Source of the DNA: Amphiduros pacificus
Taxonomy: Eukaryota; Annelida; Polychaeta; Phyllodocida; Hesionidae
Length of the DNA: 64,000 nucleotides
Direction of reading: 5' to 3'
NCBI GenBank assembly: GCA_949316495.1
Contig: OX439000.1
Span: 74,344,570 to 74,408,569 of the forward strand
Numbering within the stretch: the stretch's first letter is position 1; every line of letters starts with the position of its first letter. Below are positions 1 through 12,500 of the stretch, piece after piece. A program made the position numbers and the translations under genes. Below the pieces are notes generated by a model, which ran no database searches, was not told the DNA's origin, and saw only the letters and a program-made list of their open reading frames with translations.

Positions 1-343
1 TATGTTATTCCACCATATGCCATATCCTTTGCAAGTACTAGTCCAAAAGCTCTGTTATGTTGACCAGAGCTCAGTTAGTAGCACAAGACTGAATTACTTG
101 TATTTGTCCATTACCTTAAAGGGATTAAGCAACGATTTTGAAAAAAACCCATTAAAATTCACAAATTGGTGATAAATGATGTCTATTTTGATGTCTATTT
201 TCTATTTTATTGATGCATCCCCATGTTTGCCTGTTAATTCTATTTTAACAAGATCCTAATCTATTGCCCCTTTATAAAAGCACACTTCTTTCTTGGCGTC
301 ATTTTTATGTGGAGTGTGACCAAAGAGGCACTGAAAGGTAAAA

Positions 344-464
344 TGACGTCATAAGAGTATGGCAATATGCTTATGACGTCATCAATGTTATTGTCCTTTG
401 AATAGTACCATATAGTGACGTCAAACAGTGCTACCCTACCTCAATTGAGGTCAAATAAAGTTCA
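344..464 (+). promoter_or_regulatory. Cluster of three CRE palindromes and a DR5 half-site pair (copy 1)
   Basis: Three perfect TGACGTCA octamers lie at 344-351, 374-381 and 416-423. They are followed at 448-464 by AGGTCA, a 5-base spacer, then AGTTCA, which matches a DR5 nuclear-receptor element. The octamer is the consensus CRE bound by CREB/ATF bZIP factors, and DR5 is the classical RAR/RXR arrangement. The cluster is mostly kept in copy 3. Regulatory function is inference from motif density only; no promoter or transcript has been shown. Confidence 0.4.
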
Positions 465-949
465 CGCTACCCCTGTTTACCAGTCATGTGCAGCTAATGG
501 CTCAGACAGACCTCAGCTGGGAGTGCAACTCTTATGTCTTACAGCAACTTATATTATTACTTTATCATAAGTTTAATTTGTCATGATGTTCATAAGGGGC
601 TAAGCCTTCAAGCTCACCAAATTGTAGAATTGATGCTTAATACCTTTAATGTCAGAATCATCAAACTTGAATCTATTCTTCATTCTCTCCACAAAGTTAG
701 GTCAAAATGCACTTGTTTTTTATAAATGGATTCACAATTCTAACCACAACTTCAGCACCATACCACTTTTAAAGCAGATGTTGATGAGCTTCAACAAACA
801 TTGCTGGGCTTCAGCATTTCTCAACACCTTAACTGGCACCTGATCAAACCACTGGCTTTTCCATCTTCTGCTTTGTGTAGAGAATACAGCAATACCGGAC
901 TCTATATTGCGTCATTTATACCCATTCCCATTGTGTCTCTTGGTCCAGG

Positions 950-1140
950 CACTCTGAGCTGTTCTGCCTCTGACGTGTCCTCAGCTTGTGGGCTATACAG
1001 CCCCTGGAATCCATGCTCTGATCTGTTAAGCACACCCTCCTGTCCGGTGAAAGAAGCTCCGTCAGGCCTCACTATCTCCCAGGGTATTCTCTGCTTTCTC
1101 TGATACCTATCTGGTCAGTTATCTTCCAGGTGAATTTTCA
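950..1140 (-). pseudogene. Exon-like fragment in host segment copy 1 (decayed)
   Basis: Read on the minus strand this matches the open stretch at 25932-26110 of copy 3 (EDNWPDRYQRKQRIPWEIV and following), but copy 1 has a TGA in place of the TGG codon of NWPD. The stretch looks like an exon in composition. I do not recognise the protein. It may be a leftover of a gene caught in the tandem duplication, or chance. Confidence 0.25.
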
Positions 1141-1149
1141 TTATCTAGA

Positions 1150-1256
1150 CTAGCTGCAATAGCACAGCTGGTAGAACAATGGATCTGTGCTTTACTTGGT
1201 TAATTAAGCGGAGGACGGGAGGTGGTGGGTTCAACTCCCACTGCCAGAGGTGGTAT
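1150..1256 (+). repeat. tRNA-like (SINE-head-like) sequence, copy 1
   Basis: An A-box-like AGCACAGCTGGTAGAAC is followed by a T-arm-like stem GTGGG/CCCAC around GGTTCAACTCC. The spacing between them is too long for a normal tRNA without an intron, and no clean 7 bp acceptor stem closes it. A decayed tRNA-derived SINE head is more likely than a tRNA gene. The copy at 26117-26225 is closer to consensus (GCGCAGCTGGTAGAGC). Confidence 0.45.
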
Positions 1257-1334
1257 TTCAGTTGGGTATTTTCAAAGGGAGACCTGATATGGCTATTATT
1301 GCTGAAAGGGTTGTAAAAACACAATTTCCATTAT

Positions 1335-1510
1335 CTATTCAACTGTAGCCACTTTGACAAAGACAGGGTCCACTTCCTTGCCAAGGAATAAACCAACATC
1401 CCTAATTCTGTCAAAAATACCCTGAAATATCAAAGGCAAGGACTCACAAAGTTTGAATCCCTTAGAGAGACTTGTCGAAATACTCATGGACACTTTTACC
1501 AAAAAATATA
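1335..1510 (-). pseudogene. Second exon-like fragment in copy 1
   Basis: The minus strand is open with a protein-like composition (core SLSKGFKLCESLPLIFQGI, then VGLFLGKEVDPVFVKVAT). The copy-3 counterpart at 26301-26480 keeps the first half but loses frame after PLIVQGI. No family was recognised. It could be a decayed exon upstream of the one at 950-1140 on the same strand. Confidence 0.2.
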
Positions 1511-2325
1511 AACAGACAACATCAAGAAAATTGCCCAAACACAGAAATACGCGAACCTCAGTATATCTCAACACAGTATACTTTTATATAATGTGTATTT
1601 GCTAATCAACAGTATCATGTTTATACTCTAAATGTATTTTAAATGAAGTATTATGTGTATTTATGTATATGTTCTGATATGTGCATGCATGTTCTAGAAA
1701 ATATTGCTTTGACAGTTGTTCACCAGATCCAGTCAGGAAAACAGATGTACACCTGTAATCTCCGATCCTTCTGTGTCAGTCACAAAGAGTAACACTTGAG
1801 GACTCTATGTTGATAATAAGTTTAAATTGAATTGAATTTAATAAAGATGTAAGTTTAGCACAGTGATCATCTGTTCAACGAGCCAAGTCAAATACTTTGG
1901 ACAATAAACAAACCATATTTTGAACATCTGATATAAATAAATTCAAAGATATTTTGATGCGACCAATTTTCAGCCATTGTTTCAATGCTTTCACAGCTTG
2001 GCTACAACTATCACATATGATATTGACCCTAACACAATACATGCGAATGCACTCCCTACTATGCCCTATTCAATATTGTGATCCCTACAACTATTCCTTA
2101 CTCAACTGTTTCTCCTCCAAAGTCAGGTTGATTCTCTTATGGAAAATAATGTCTTGTTATACACCATATGCTGAACACCAATTGTTCAATTTAAGTTCCA
2201 TATTACACAACTAAATTGAAGAACCTGTGAATGACACATCTTTGCTAATTGCAAACTTCCCACATGTTATGTGAAGTTATATACATAATACTGTACATAG
2301 TTAATGGTGTTTCATATCATGAGCT

Positions 2326-3101
2326 GTCTGCAAACCAAATGATAAAAATAGGTCTCAGCCATGTGTCTATATATAGCATTACCATAAATATAAACTAAGG
2401 GCATGAAAGCTCTTGCACCACATTTATGTCAATCTGATGTTTAAAATAAGATTAAAATACTTATGTACATCCTAAAATTTAAAGGATATGATTCATTCAA
2501 GGATAAGAAAACAAAGCATTTTTTTAAAGTGAAAATTTTACCTTATGCCTTTTGAAAATATTTCTTTGATGGAGTTGAAAATTGTGTTCCAAGAGAAATA
2601 AGAAAAGACCGGTGACTCAGAGGTGGAACACCCTCTAAATAATATCATTCCCTAGGAAAGTTACAAACTTTGCGCCCCCTGTTGTTTGATTGGTCATAAT
2701 ATTTGCAAAGAACTACAAGGCATTGTCACACCCCACTGAGCACAGGATTATAGTATTGTGTGGGACACTATTGATTTCCATCATTCCCTCAATTGGATCA
2801 CAGCCTTTTGGATTTTTGTACAAGTGATCTCAGATTTGGGCAGAAATATCAATTAAGGTAAGGCTAGGTTTAATTTTGAAACACTGAATTTAAGGATTGG
2901 ATGGCACAGATCCGAAATATCCACACCTCAAGTTCATAAAATTAAAATTGATAACTTTATACATGGAATAAAAATGATCTCATCCATGGTTGTGATTTAA
3001 GCTTTCATCCCTTTAGTTGTTTATGAGTAAAGAGAGAATTGACATTGCGTTGATCACATCACACAATTTCGACACTATCTTAGCTTTTCAGATTCCCTAT
3101 G
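2326..3101. repeat. Segment of copy 1 missing from copy 2, bounded by a short direct repeat
   Basis: Copy 1 reads TGTTTCATAT, then ~775 bp, then TGTTTCATAT and AGCAGCACC. Copy 2 (about 23627) has a single TGTTTCATAT directly followed by AGCAGCACC. Either copy 2 lost the segment by recombination between the 10 bp repeats, or an element inserted in copy 1 with a 9-10 bp duplication. No terminal inverted repeats or tail are visible, so deletion is slightly favoured. Confidence 0.5.
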
Positions 3102-3169
3102 TTTCATATAGCAGCACCACAATATAGACAAACTGAACTATGGAGATATAAAGGGTACTGAAGCTGTCA

Positions 3170-3348
3170 TATGTTATTCCACCATATGCCATATCCTTTG
3201 CAAGTACTAGTCCAAAAGCTCTGTTATGTTGACCAGAGCTCAGTTAGTAGCACAGGACTGAATTACTTGTATTTGTCCATTACCTTAAAGGGATTAAGCA
3301 ACGATTTTGAAAAAAACCCATTAAAATTCACAAATTGGTGATAAATGA
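3170..3348 (+). repeat. Tandem host segment, copy 2, left part
   Basis: This is nearly identical to 1-179 (a single obvious substitution). It is interrupted after GATAAATGA by the foldback element and resumes at 23228. With the insertion removed, copy 2 is only ~634 bp long. Confidence 0.85.
3340..3348. repeat. Left 9 bp target-site duplication of the foldback element
   Basis: GATAAATGA occurs immediately outside the left terminal inverted repeat and again at 23228-23236. Unoccupied paralogous sites in copy 1 (around 171-180) and copy 3 (around 23863-23871) carry it once, which fixes the duplication length at 9 bp. Confidence 0.9.
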
Positions 3349-3558
3349 ATGTGTGTGAACTTTGTTACTTATTCACTATTCACAGTTCATTATTCAAATT
3401 TTTTCCTAAATTTGTAGTAAATTATGTCAACATGTCAGATTTCCAAAATTATGTTCCAAATATGACCGAGCTGAATTTTGTGCCATAATATGTGAAAGGA
3501 AATTATAATAATAATAAAAACCAAAATATAATTTAAACAAGGGGTAAAAAAACAAGTG
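3349..3558 (+). repeat. Left terminal inverted repeat (unique part, 210 bp)
   Basis: It is the reverse complement of 23018-23227 with no mismatch found by eye. It contains an ATT/AAT microsatellite stretch near 3505-3520 and ends in a run of A just before the first satellite monomer. Confidence 0.92.
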
Positions 3559-6500
3559 CAGGTCGATTCAATGTTCACCAAATTTGGTATACGGGTCAAG
3601 GAGGGTCCCAAAATGTCATTTATCAAGCGTTTCCCCGGCGCTATTTACGGTGACAAGATGGCGCCACTCACAACTTTCAGATTTCAATAATTAAATAAAA
3701 TGAATCCTGATATTCCAAGTGAAAAAGACATGGCGCAGGTCGATTCAATGTTCCCCAAATTTTGCATACAGGTCAAGGAGGGTCCCATAATGTTATTTAT
3801 GAAGCGTTTCCCCGGCGCTATTTACGGTGACAAGATGGCGCCACTAACAACTTTCAGATTTCAATAATTAAATAAAATGAATCCTGATATTCCAAGTGAG
3901 AAAGACATGGCGCAGGTCGATTCAATGTTCCCCAAATTTTGCATATGGGCCAAGGAGGGACCCATATTGTTATTTATGAAGTGTTTCCCCGGCGCTATTT
4001 ACGGTGACAAGATGGCGCCACTCACAACTTTAAGATTTCAATAATTAAATAAAATGAATCCTGATATTCCAAGTGAAAAAGACATGGCGCAGGTCGATTC
4101 AATGTTCCCCAAATTTTGCATACGGGTCAAGGAGGGTCCCATAATGTTATTTATGAAGCGTTTCCCCGGCGCTATTTACGGTGACAAGATGGCGCCACTC
4201 ACAACTTTAAGATTTCAATAATTAAATAAAATGAATCCTGATATTCCAAGTGAAATAGACGTGGCGCAGGTCGATTCAATGTTCCCCAAATTTTTCAAAC
4301 GGGCCAAAGAGGGACCCATAATGTCGTTTATGAAGCGTTTTCCCGGCGCTATTTACGGTGACAAGATGGCGCCACTCACAACTTTCAAGTTTAAATAATT
4401 AAATAAAATGAATCCTGATTTTCCAAGTGAAAAAGACATGGCGCAGGTCGATTCAATGTTCCCCAAATTTGGTATACGGGTCAAGGAGGGTCCCATAATG
4501 TTATTTATGAAGCGTTTCCCCGGCGCTATTTACGGAGACGAGATGGCGCCACTCACAACTTTAATATTTAGATAATTAAATAAAATGAATCCTAATATTC
4601 CAAGTGAAAAAGACATGGCGCAGGTCGATTCAATGTTCCCTAAATTTTGCATATGGGCCAAGGAGGGACCCATTATGTTATTTATGAAGCGTTTCCCCGG
4701 CGCTATTCACGGTGACAAGATGGCGCCACTAACAACTTTCAGATTTCAATAATTAAATAAAATGAATCCTGATATTCCAAGTGAGAAAGACATGGCGCAG
4801 GTCGATTCAATGTTCCCCAAATTTTGCATATGGGCCAAGGAGGGACCCATAATGTTATTTATGAAGTGTTTCCCCGGCGCTATTTACGGTGACAAGATGG
4901 CGCCACTCACAACTTTAAGATTTCAATAATTAAATAAAATGAATCCTGATATTCCAAGTGAAAAAGACATGGCGCAGGTCGATTCAATGTTCCCCAAATT
5001 TTGCATACGGGTCAAGGAGGGTCCCATAATGTTATTTATGAAGCGTTACCCCGGCGCTATTTACGGTGACAAGATGGCGCCACTCACAACTTTAAGATTT
5101 CAATAATTAGATAAAATGAATCCTGATATTCCAAGTGAAATAGACATGGCGCAGGTCGATTCAATATTCCCCAAATTTTTCCAACGGGCCAAGGAGGGAC
5201 CCATAATGTCGTTTATGAAGCGTTTTCCCGGCGCTATTTACGGTGACAAGATGGCGCCACTCACAACTTTCAAGTTTAAATAATTAAATAAAATGAATCC
5301 TGATTTTCCAAGTGAAAAAGACATGGCGCAGGTCAATTCAATGTTCCCCAAATTTGGTATACGGGTCAAGGAGGGTCCCATAATGTTATTTATGAAGCGT
5401 TTCCCCGGCGCTATTTACGGAGACGAGATGGCGCCACTCACAACTTTAATATTTAAATAATTAAATAAAATGAATCCTAATATTCCAAGTGAAAAAGACA
5501 TGGCGCAGGTCGATTCAATGTTCCCTAAATTTTGCATATGGGCCAAGGAGGGACCCATTATGTTATTTATGAAGTGTTTCCCCGGCGCTATTTACGGTGA
5601 CAAGATGGCGCCACTAACAACTTTCAGATTTCAATAATTAAATAAAATGAATCCTGATATTCCAAGTGAGAAAGACATGGCGCAGGTCGATTCAATGTTC
5701 CCCAAATTTTGCATATGGGCCAAGGAGGGACCCATAATGTTATTTATGAAGTGTTTCCCCGGCGCTATTTACGGTGACAAGATGGCGCCACTAACAACTT
5801 TCAGATTTCAATAATTAAATAAAATGAATCCTGATATTCCAAGTGAGAAAGACATGGCGCAGGTCGATTCAATGTTCCCCAAATTTTGCATATGGGCCAA
5901 GGAGGGACCCATAATGTTATTTATGAAGTGTTTCCCCGGCGCTATTTACGGTGACAAGATGGCGCCACTCACAACTTTCAGATTTCAATAATTAAATAAA
6001 ATGAATCCTGATATTCCAAGTGAAAAAGACATGGCGCAGGTCGATTCAATGTTCCCCAAATTTTGCATACGGGTCAAGGAGGGTCCCATAATGTTTTTTA
6101 TGAAGCGTTACCCCGGCGCTATTTACGGTGACAAGATGGCGCCACTCACAACTTTAAGATTTCAATAATTAAATAAAATGAATCCTAATATTCCAAGTGA
6201 AATAGACGTGGCGCAGGTCGATTCAATGTTCCCCAAATTTTTCAAACGGGCCAAGGAGGGACCCATAATGTCGTTTATGAAGCGTTTCCCCGGCGCTATT
6301 TACGGAGACGAGATGGCGCCACTCACAACTTTCAGATTTCAATAATTAAATAAAATGAATCCTAATATTCCAAGTGAAAAAGACATGGCGCAGGTCGATT
6401 CAATGTTCCCCAAATTTGGTATACGGGTCAAGGAGGGTCCCATAATGTTATTTATGAAGCGTTTCCCCGGCGCTATTTACGGTGACAAGATGGCGCCACT

Positions 6501-9500
6501 CACAACTTTAAGATTTCAATAATTAAATAAAATGAATCCTGATATTCCAAGTGAAAAAGACATGGCGCAGGTCGATTCAATGATCCCCAAATTTTGCATA
6601 CGGGTCAAGGAGGGTCCCATAATGTTATTTATGAAGCGTTACCCCGGCGCTATTTACGGTGACAAGATGGCGCCACTCACAACTTTAAGATTTCAATAAT
6701 TAAATAAAATGAATCCTGATATTCCAAGTGAAATAGACGTGGCGCAGGTCGATTCAATGTTCCCCAAATTTTTCAAACGGGCCAATGAGGGACCCATAAT
6801 GTCGTTTATGAAGCGTTTCCCCGGCGCTATTTACGGAGACGAGATGGCGCCACTCACAACTTTCAGATTTCAATAATTAAATAAAATGAATCCTAATATT
6901 CCAAGTGAAAAAGACATGGCGCAGGTCGATTCAATGTTCCCCAAATTTGGTATACGGGTCAAGGAGGGTCCCATAATGTTATTTATGAAGCGTTTGCCCG
7001 GCGCTATTTACGGTGACAAGATGGCGCCACTAACAACTTTCAGATTTCAATAATTAAATAAAATGAATCCTGATATTCCAAGTGAAAAAGACATGGTGCA
7101 GGTCGATTCAATGTTCCCCAAATTTTGCATACAGGTCAAGGAGGGTCCCATAATGTTATTTATGAAGCGTTTCCCCGGCGCTATTTACGGTGACAAGATG
7201 GCGCCACTAACAACTTTCAGATTTCAATAATTAAATAAAATGAATCCTGATATTCCAAGTGAGAAAGACATGGCGCAGGTCGATTCAATGTTCCCCAAAT
7301 TTTGCATATGGGCCAAGGAGGGACCCATATTGTTATTTATGAAGTGTTTCCCCGGCGCTATTTACGGTGACAAGATGGCGCCACTCACAACTTTAAGATT
7401 TCAATAATTAAATAAAATGAATCCTGATATTCCAAGTGAAAAAGACATGGCCCAGGTCGATTCAATGTTCCCCAAATTTTGCATACGGGTCAAGGAGGGT
7501 CCCATAATGTTATTTATGAAGCGTTTCCCCGGCGCTATTTACGGTGACAAGATGGCGCCACTCACAACTTTAAGATTTCAATAATTAAATAAAATGAATC
7601 CTGATATTCCAAGTGAAATAGACGTGGCGCAGGTCGATTCAATGTTCCCCAAATTTTTCAAACGGGCCAAAGAGGGACCCATAATGTCGTTTATGAAGCG
7701 TTTTCCCGGCGCTATTTACGGTGACAAGATGGCGCCACTCACAACTTTCAAGTTTAAATAATTAAATAAAATGAATCCTGATTTTCCAAGTGAAAAAGAC
7801 ATGGCGCAGGTCGATTCAATGTTCCCCAAATTTGGTATACGGGTCAAGGAGGGTCCCATAATGTTATTTATGAAGCGTTTCCCCGGCGCTATTTACGGAG
7901 ACGAGATGGCGCCACTCACAACTTTAATATTTAGATAATTAAATAAAATGAATCCTAATATTCCAAGTGAAAAAGACATGGCGCAGGTCGATTCAATGTT
8001 CCCTAAATTTTGCATATGGGCCAAGGAGGGACCCATTATGTTATTTATGAAGCGTTTCCCCGGCGCTATTCACGGTGACAAGATGGCGCCACTAACAACT
8101 TTCAGATTTCAATAATTAAATAAAATGAATCCTGATATTCCAAGTGAGAAAGACATGGCGCAGGTCGATTCAATGTTCCCCAAATTTTGCATATGGGCCA
8201 AGGAGGGACCCATAATGTTATTTATGAAGTGTTTCCCCGGCGCTATTTACGGTGACAAGATGGCGCCACTCACAACTTTAAGATTTCAATAATTAAATAA
8301 AATGAATCCTGATATTCCAAGTGAAAAAGACATGGCGCAGGTCGATTCAATGTTCCCCAAATTTTGCATACGGGTCAAGGAGGGTCCCATAATGTTATTT
8401 ATGAAGCGTTACCCCGGCGCTATTTACGGTGACAAGATGGCGCCACTCACAACTTTAAGATTTCAATAATTAGATAAAATGAATCCTGATATTCCAAGTG
8501 AAATAGACATGGCGCAGGTCGATTCAATATTCCCCAAATTTTTCCAACGGGCCAAGGAGGGACCCATAATGTCGTTTATGAAGCGTTTTCCCGGCGCTAT
8601 TTACGGTGACAAGATGGCGCCACTCACAACTTTCAAGTTTAAATAATTAAATAAAATGAATCCTGATTTTCCAAGTGAAAAAGACATGGCGCAGGTCAAT
8701 TCAATGTTCCCCAAATTTGGTATACGGGTCAAGGAGGGTCCCATAATGTTATTTATGAAGCGTTTCCCCGGCGCTATTTACGGAGACGAGATGGCGCCAC
8801 TCACAACTTTAATATTTAAATAATTAAATAAAATGAATCCTAATATTCCAAGTGAAAAAGACATGGCGCAGGTCGATTCAATGTTCCCTAAATTTTGCAT
8901 ATGGGCCAAGGAGGGACCCATTATGTTATTTATGAAGTGTTTCCCCGGCGCTATTTACGGTGACAAGATGGCGCCACTAACAACTTTCAGATTTCAATAA
9001 TTAAATAAAATGAATCCTGATATTCCAAGTGAGAAAGACATGGCGCAGGTCGATTCAATGTTCCCCAAATTTTGCATATGGGCCAAGGAGGGACCCATAA
9101 TGTTATTTATGAAGTGTTTCCCCGGCGCTATTTACGGTGACAAGATGGCGCCACTAACAACTTTCAGATTTCAATAATTAAATAAAATGAATCCTGATAT
9201 TCCAAGTGAGAAAGACATGGCGCAGGTCGATTCAATGTTCCCCAAATTTTGCATATGGGCCAAGGAGGGACCCATAATGTTATTTATGAAGTGTTTCCCC
9301 GGCGCTATTTACGGTGACAAGATGGCGCCACTCACAACTTTAAGATTTCAATAATTAAATAAAATGAATCCTGATATTCCAAGTGAAAAAGACATGGCGC
9401 AGGTCGATTCAATGTTCCCCAAATTTTGCATACGGGTCAAGGAGGGTCCCATAATGTTTTTTATGAAGCGTTACCCCGGCGCTATTTACGGTGACAAGAT

Positions 9501-12500
9501 GGCGCCACTCACAACTTTAAGATTTCAATAATTAAATAAAATGAATCCTAATATTCCAAGTGAAATAGACGTGGCGCAGGTCGATTCAATGTTCCCCAAA
9601 TTTTTCAAACGGGCCAAGGAGGGACCCATAATGTCGTTTATGAAGCGTTTCCCCGGCGCTATTTACGGAGACGAGATGGCGCCACTCACAACTTTCAGAT
9701 TTCAATAATTAAATAAAATGAATCCTAATATTCCAAGTGAAAAAGACATGGCGCAGGTCGATTCAATGTTCCCCAAATTTGGTATACGGGTCAAGGAGGG
9801 TCCCATAATGTTATTTATGAAGCGTTTCCCCGGCGCTATTTACGGTGACAAGATGGCGCCACTCACAACTTTAAGATTTCAATAATTAAATAAAATGAAT
9901 CCTGATATTCCAAGTGAAAAAGACATGGCGCAGGTCGATTCAATGATCCCCAAATTTTGCATACGGGTCAAGGAGGGTCCCATAATGTTATTTATGAAGC
10001 GTTACCCCGGCGCTATTTACGGTGACAAGATGGCGCCACTCACAACTTTAAGATTTCAATAATTAAATAAAATGAATCCTGATATTCCAAGTGAAATAGA
10101 CGTGGCGCAGGTCGATTCAATGTTCCCCAAATTTTTCAAACGGGCCAATGAGGGACCCATAATGTCGTTTATGAAGCGTTTCCCCGGCGCTATTTACGGA
10201 GACGAGATGGCGCCACTCACAACTTTCAGATTTCAATAATTAAATAAAATGAATCCTAATATTCCAAGTGAAAAAGACATGGCGCAGGTCGATTCAATGT
10301 TCCCCAAATTTGGTATACGGGTCAAGGAGGGTCCCATAATGTTATTTATGAAGCGTTTGCCCGGCGCTATTTACGGTGACAAGATGGCGCCACTAACAAC
10401 TTTCAGATTTCAATAATTAAATAAAATGAATCCTGATATTCCAAGTGAAAAAGACATGGTGCAGGTCGATTCAATGTTCCCCAAATTTTGCATACAGGTC
10501 AAGGAGGGTCCCATAATGTTATTTATGAAGCGTTTCCCCGGCGCTATTTACGGTGACAAGATGGCGCCACTAACAACTTTCAGATTTCAATAATTAAATA
10601 AAATGAATCCTGATATTCCAAGTGAGAAAGACATGGCGCAGGTCGATTCAATGTTCCCCAAATTTTGCATATGGGCCAAGGAGGGACCCATATTGTTATT
10701 TATGAAGTGTTTCCCCGGCGCTATTTACGGTGACAAGATGGCGCCACTCACAACTTTAAGATTTCAATAATTAAATAAAATGAATCCTGATATTCCAAGT
10801 GAAAAAGACATGGCCCAGGTCGATTCAATGTTCCCCAAATTTTGCATACGGGTCAAGGAGGGTCCCATAATGTTATTTATGAAGCGTTTGCCCGGCGCTA
10901 TTTACGGTGACAAGATGGCGCCACTCACAACTTTAAGATTTCAATAATTAAATAAAATGAATCCTGATATTCCAAGTGAAATAGACGTGGCGCAGGTCGA
11001 TTCAATGTTCCCCAAATTTTTCAAACGGGCCAAAGAGGGACCCATAATGTCGTTTATGAAGCGTTTTCCCGGCGCTATTTACGGTGACAAGATGGCGCCA
11101 CTCACAACTTTCAAGTTTAAATAATTAAATAAAATGAATCCTGATTTTCCAAGTGAAAAAGACATGGCGCAGGTCGATTCAATGTTCCCCAAATTTGGTA
11201 TACGGGTCAAGGAGGGTCCCATAATGTTATTTATGAAGCGTTTCCCCGGCGCTATTTACGGAGACGAGATGGCGCCACTCACAACTTTAATATTTAGATA
11301 ATTAAATAAAATGAATCCTAATATTCCAAGTGAAAAAGACATGGCGCAGGTCGATTCAATGTTCCCTAAATTTTGCATATGGGCCAAGGAGGGACCCATT
11401 ATGTTATTTATGAAGCGTTTCCCCGGCGCTATTCACGGTGACAAGATGGCGCCACTAACAACTTTCAGATTTCAATAATTAAATAAAATGAATCCTGATA
11501 TTCCAAGTGAGAAAGACATGGCGCAGGTCGATTCAATGTTCCCCAAATTTTGCATATGGGCCAAGGAGGGACCCATAATGTTATTTATGAAGTGTTTCCC
11601 CGGCGCTATTTACGGTGACAAGATGGCGCCACTCACAACTTTAAGATTTCAATAATTAAATAAAATGAATCCTGATATTCCAAGTGAAAAAGACATGGCG
11701 CAGGTCGATTCAATGTTCCCCAAATTTTGCATACGGGTCAAGGAGGGTCCCATAATGTTATTTATGAAGCGTTACCCCGGCGCTATTTACGGTGACAAGA
11801 TGGCGCCACTCACAACTTTAAGATTTCAATAATTAGATAAAATGAATCCTGATATTCCAAGTGAAATAGACATGGCGCAGGTCGATTCAATATTCCCCAA
11901 ATTTTTTCAACGGGCCAAGGAGGGACCCATAATGTGGTTTATGAAGCGTTTTCCCGGCGCTATTTACGGTGACAAGATGGCGCCACTCACAACTTTCAAG
12001 TTTAAATAATTAAATAAAATGAATCCTGATTTTCCAAGTGAAAAAGACATGGCGCAGGTCAATTCAATGTTCCCCAAATTTGGTATACGGGTCAAGGAGG
12101 GTCCCATAATGTTATTTATGAAGCGTTTCCCCGGCGCTATTTACGGAGACGAGATGGCGCCACTCACAACTTTAATATTTAAATAATTAAATAAAATGAA
12201 TCCTAATATTCCAAGTGAAAAAGACATGGCGCAGGTCGATTCAATGTTCCCTAAATTTTGCATATGGGCCAAGGAGGGACCCATTATGTTATTTATGAAG
12301 TGTTTCCCCGGCGCTATTTACGGTGACAAGATGGCGCCACTAACAACTTTCAGATTTCAATAATTAAATAAAATGAATCCTGATATTCCAAGTGAGAAAG
12401 ACATGGCGCAGGTCGATTCAATGTTCCCCAAATTTTGCATATGGGCCAAGGAGGGACCCATAATGTTATTTATGAAGTGTTTCCCCGGCGCTATTTACGG

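Larger units (their letters stand above)
1..3169 (+). repeat. Tandem host segment, copy 1 (~3.17 kb unit)
   Basis: The first bases of the window recur at 3170 and at 23692, so this is one period of a tandemly repeated host segment. Copy 1 is the fullest version: it keeps a ~1.7 kb middle part lost from copy 2 and a ~775 bp part (about 2326-3101) absent from copy 2 and not evident in copy 3. It contains a CRE/DR5-like cluster, a tRNA-like sequence and minus-strand exon-like stretches, but no convincing intact gene. Short open frames in it are not conserved between copies. The window starts inside the array, so more copies may lie to the left. Confidence 0.85.

Noticed and set aside
534-1103. 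Plus-strand short frames in copy 1 (and matching ones at 23267 and 27304)
   Set aside because: Not conserved as protein between copies, overlapping and without domains.
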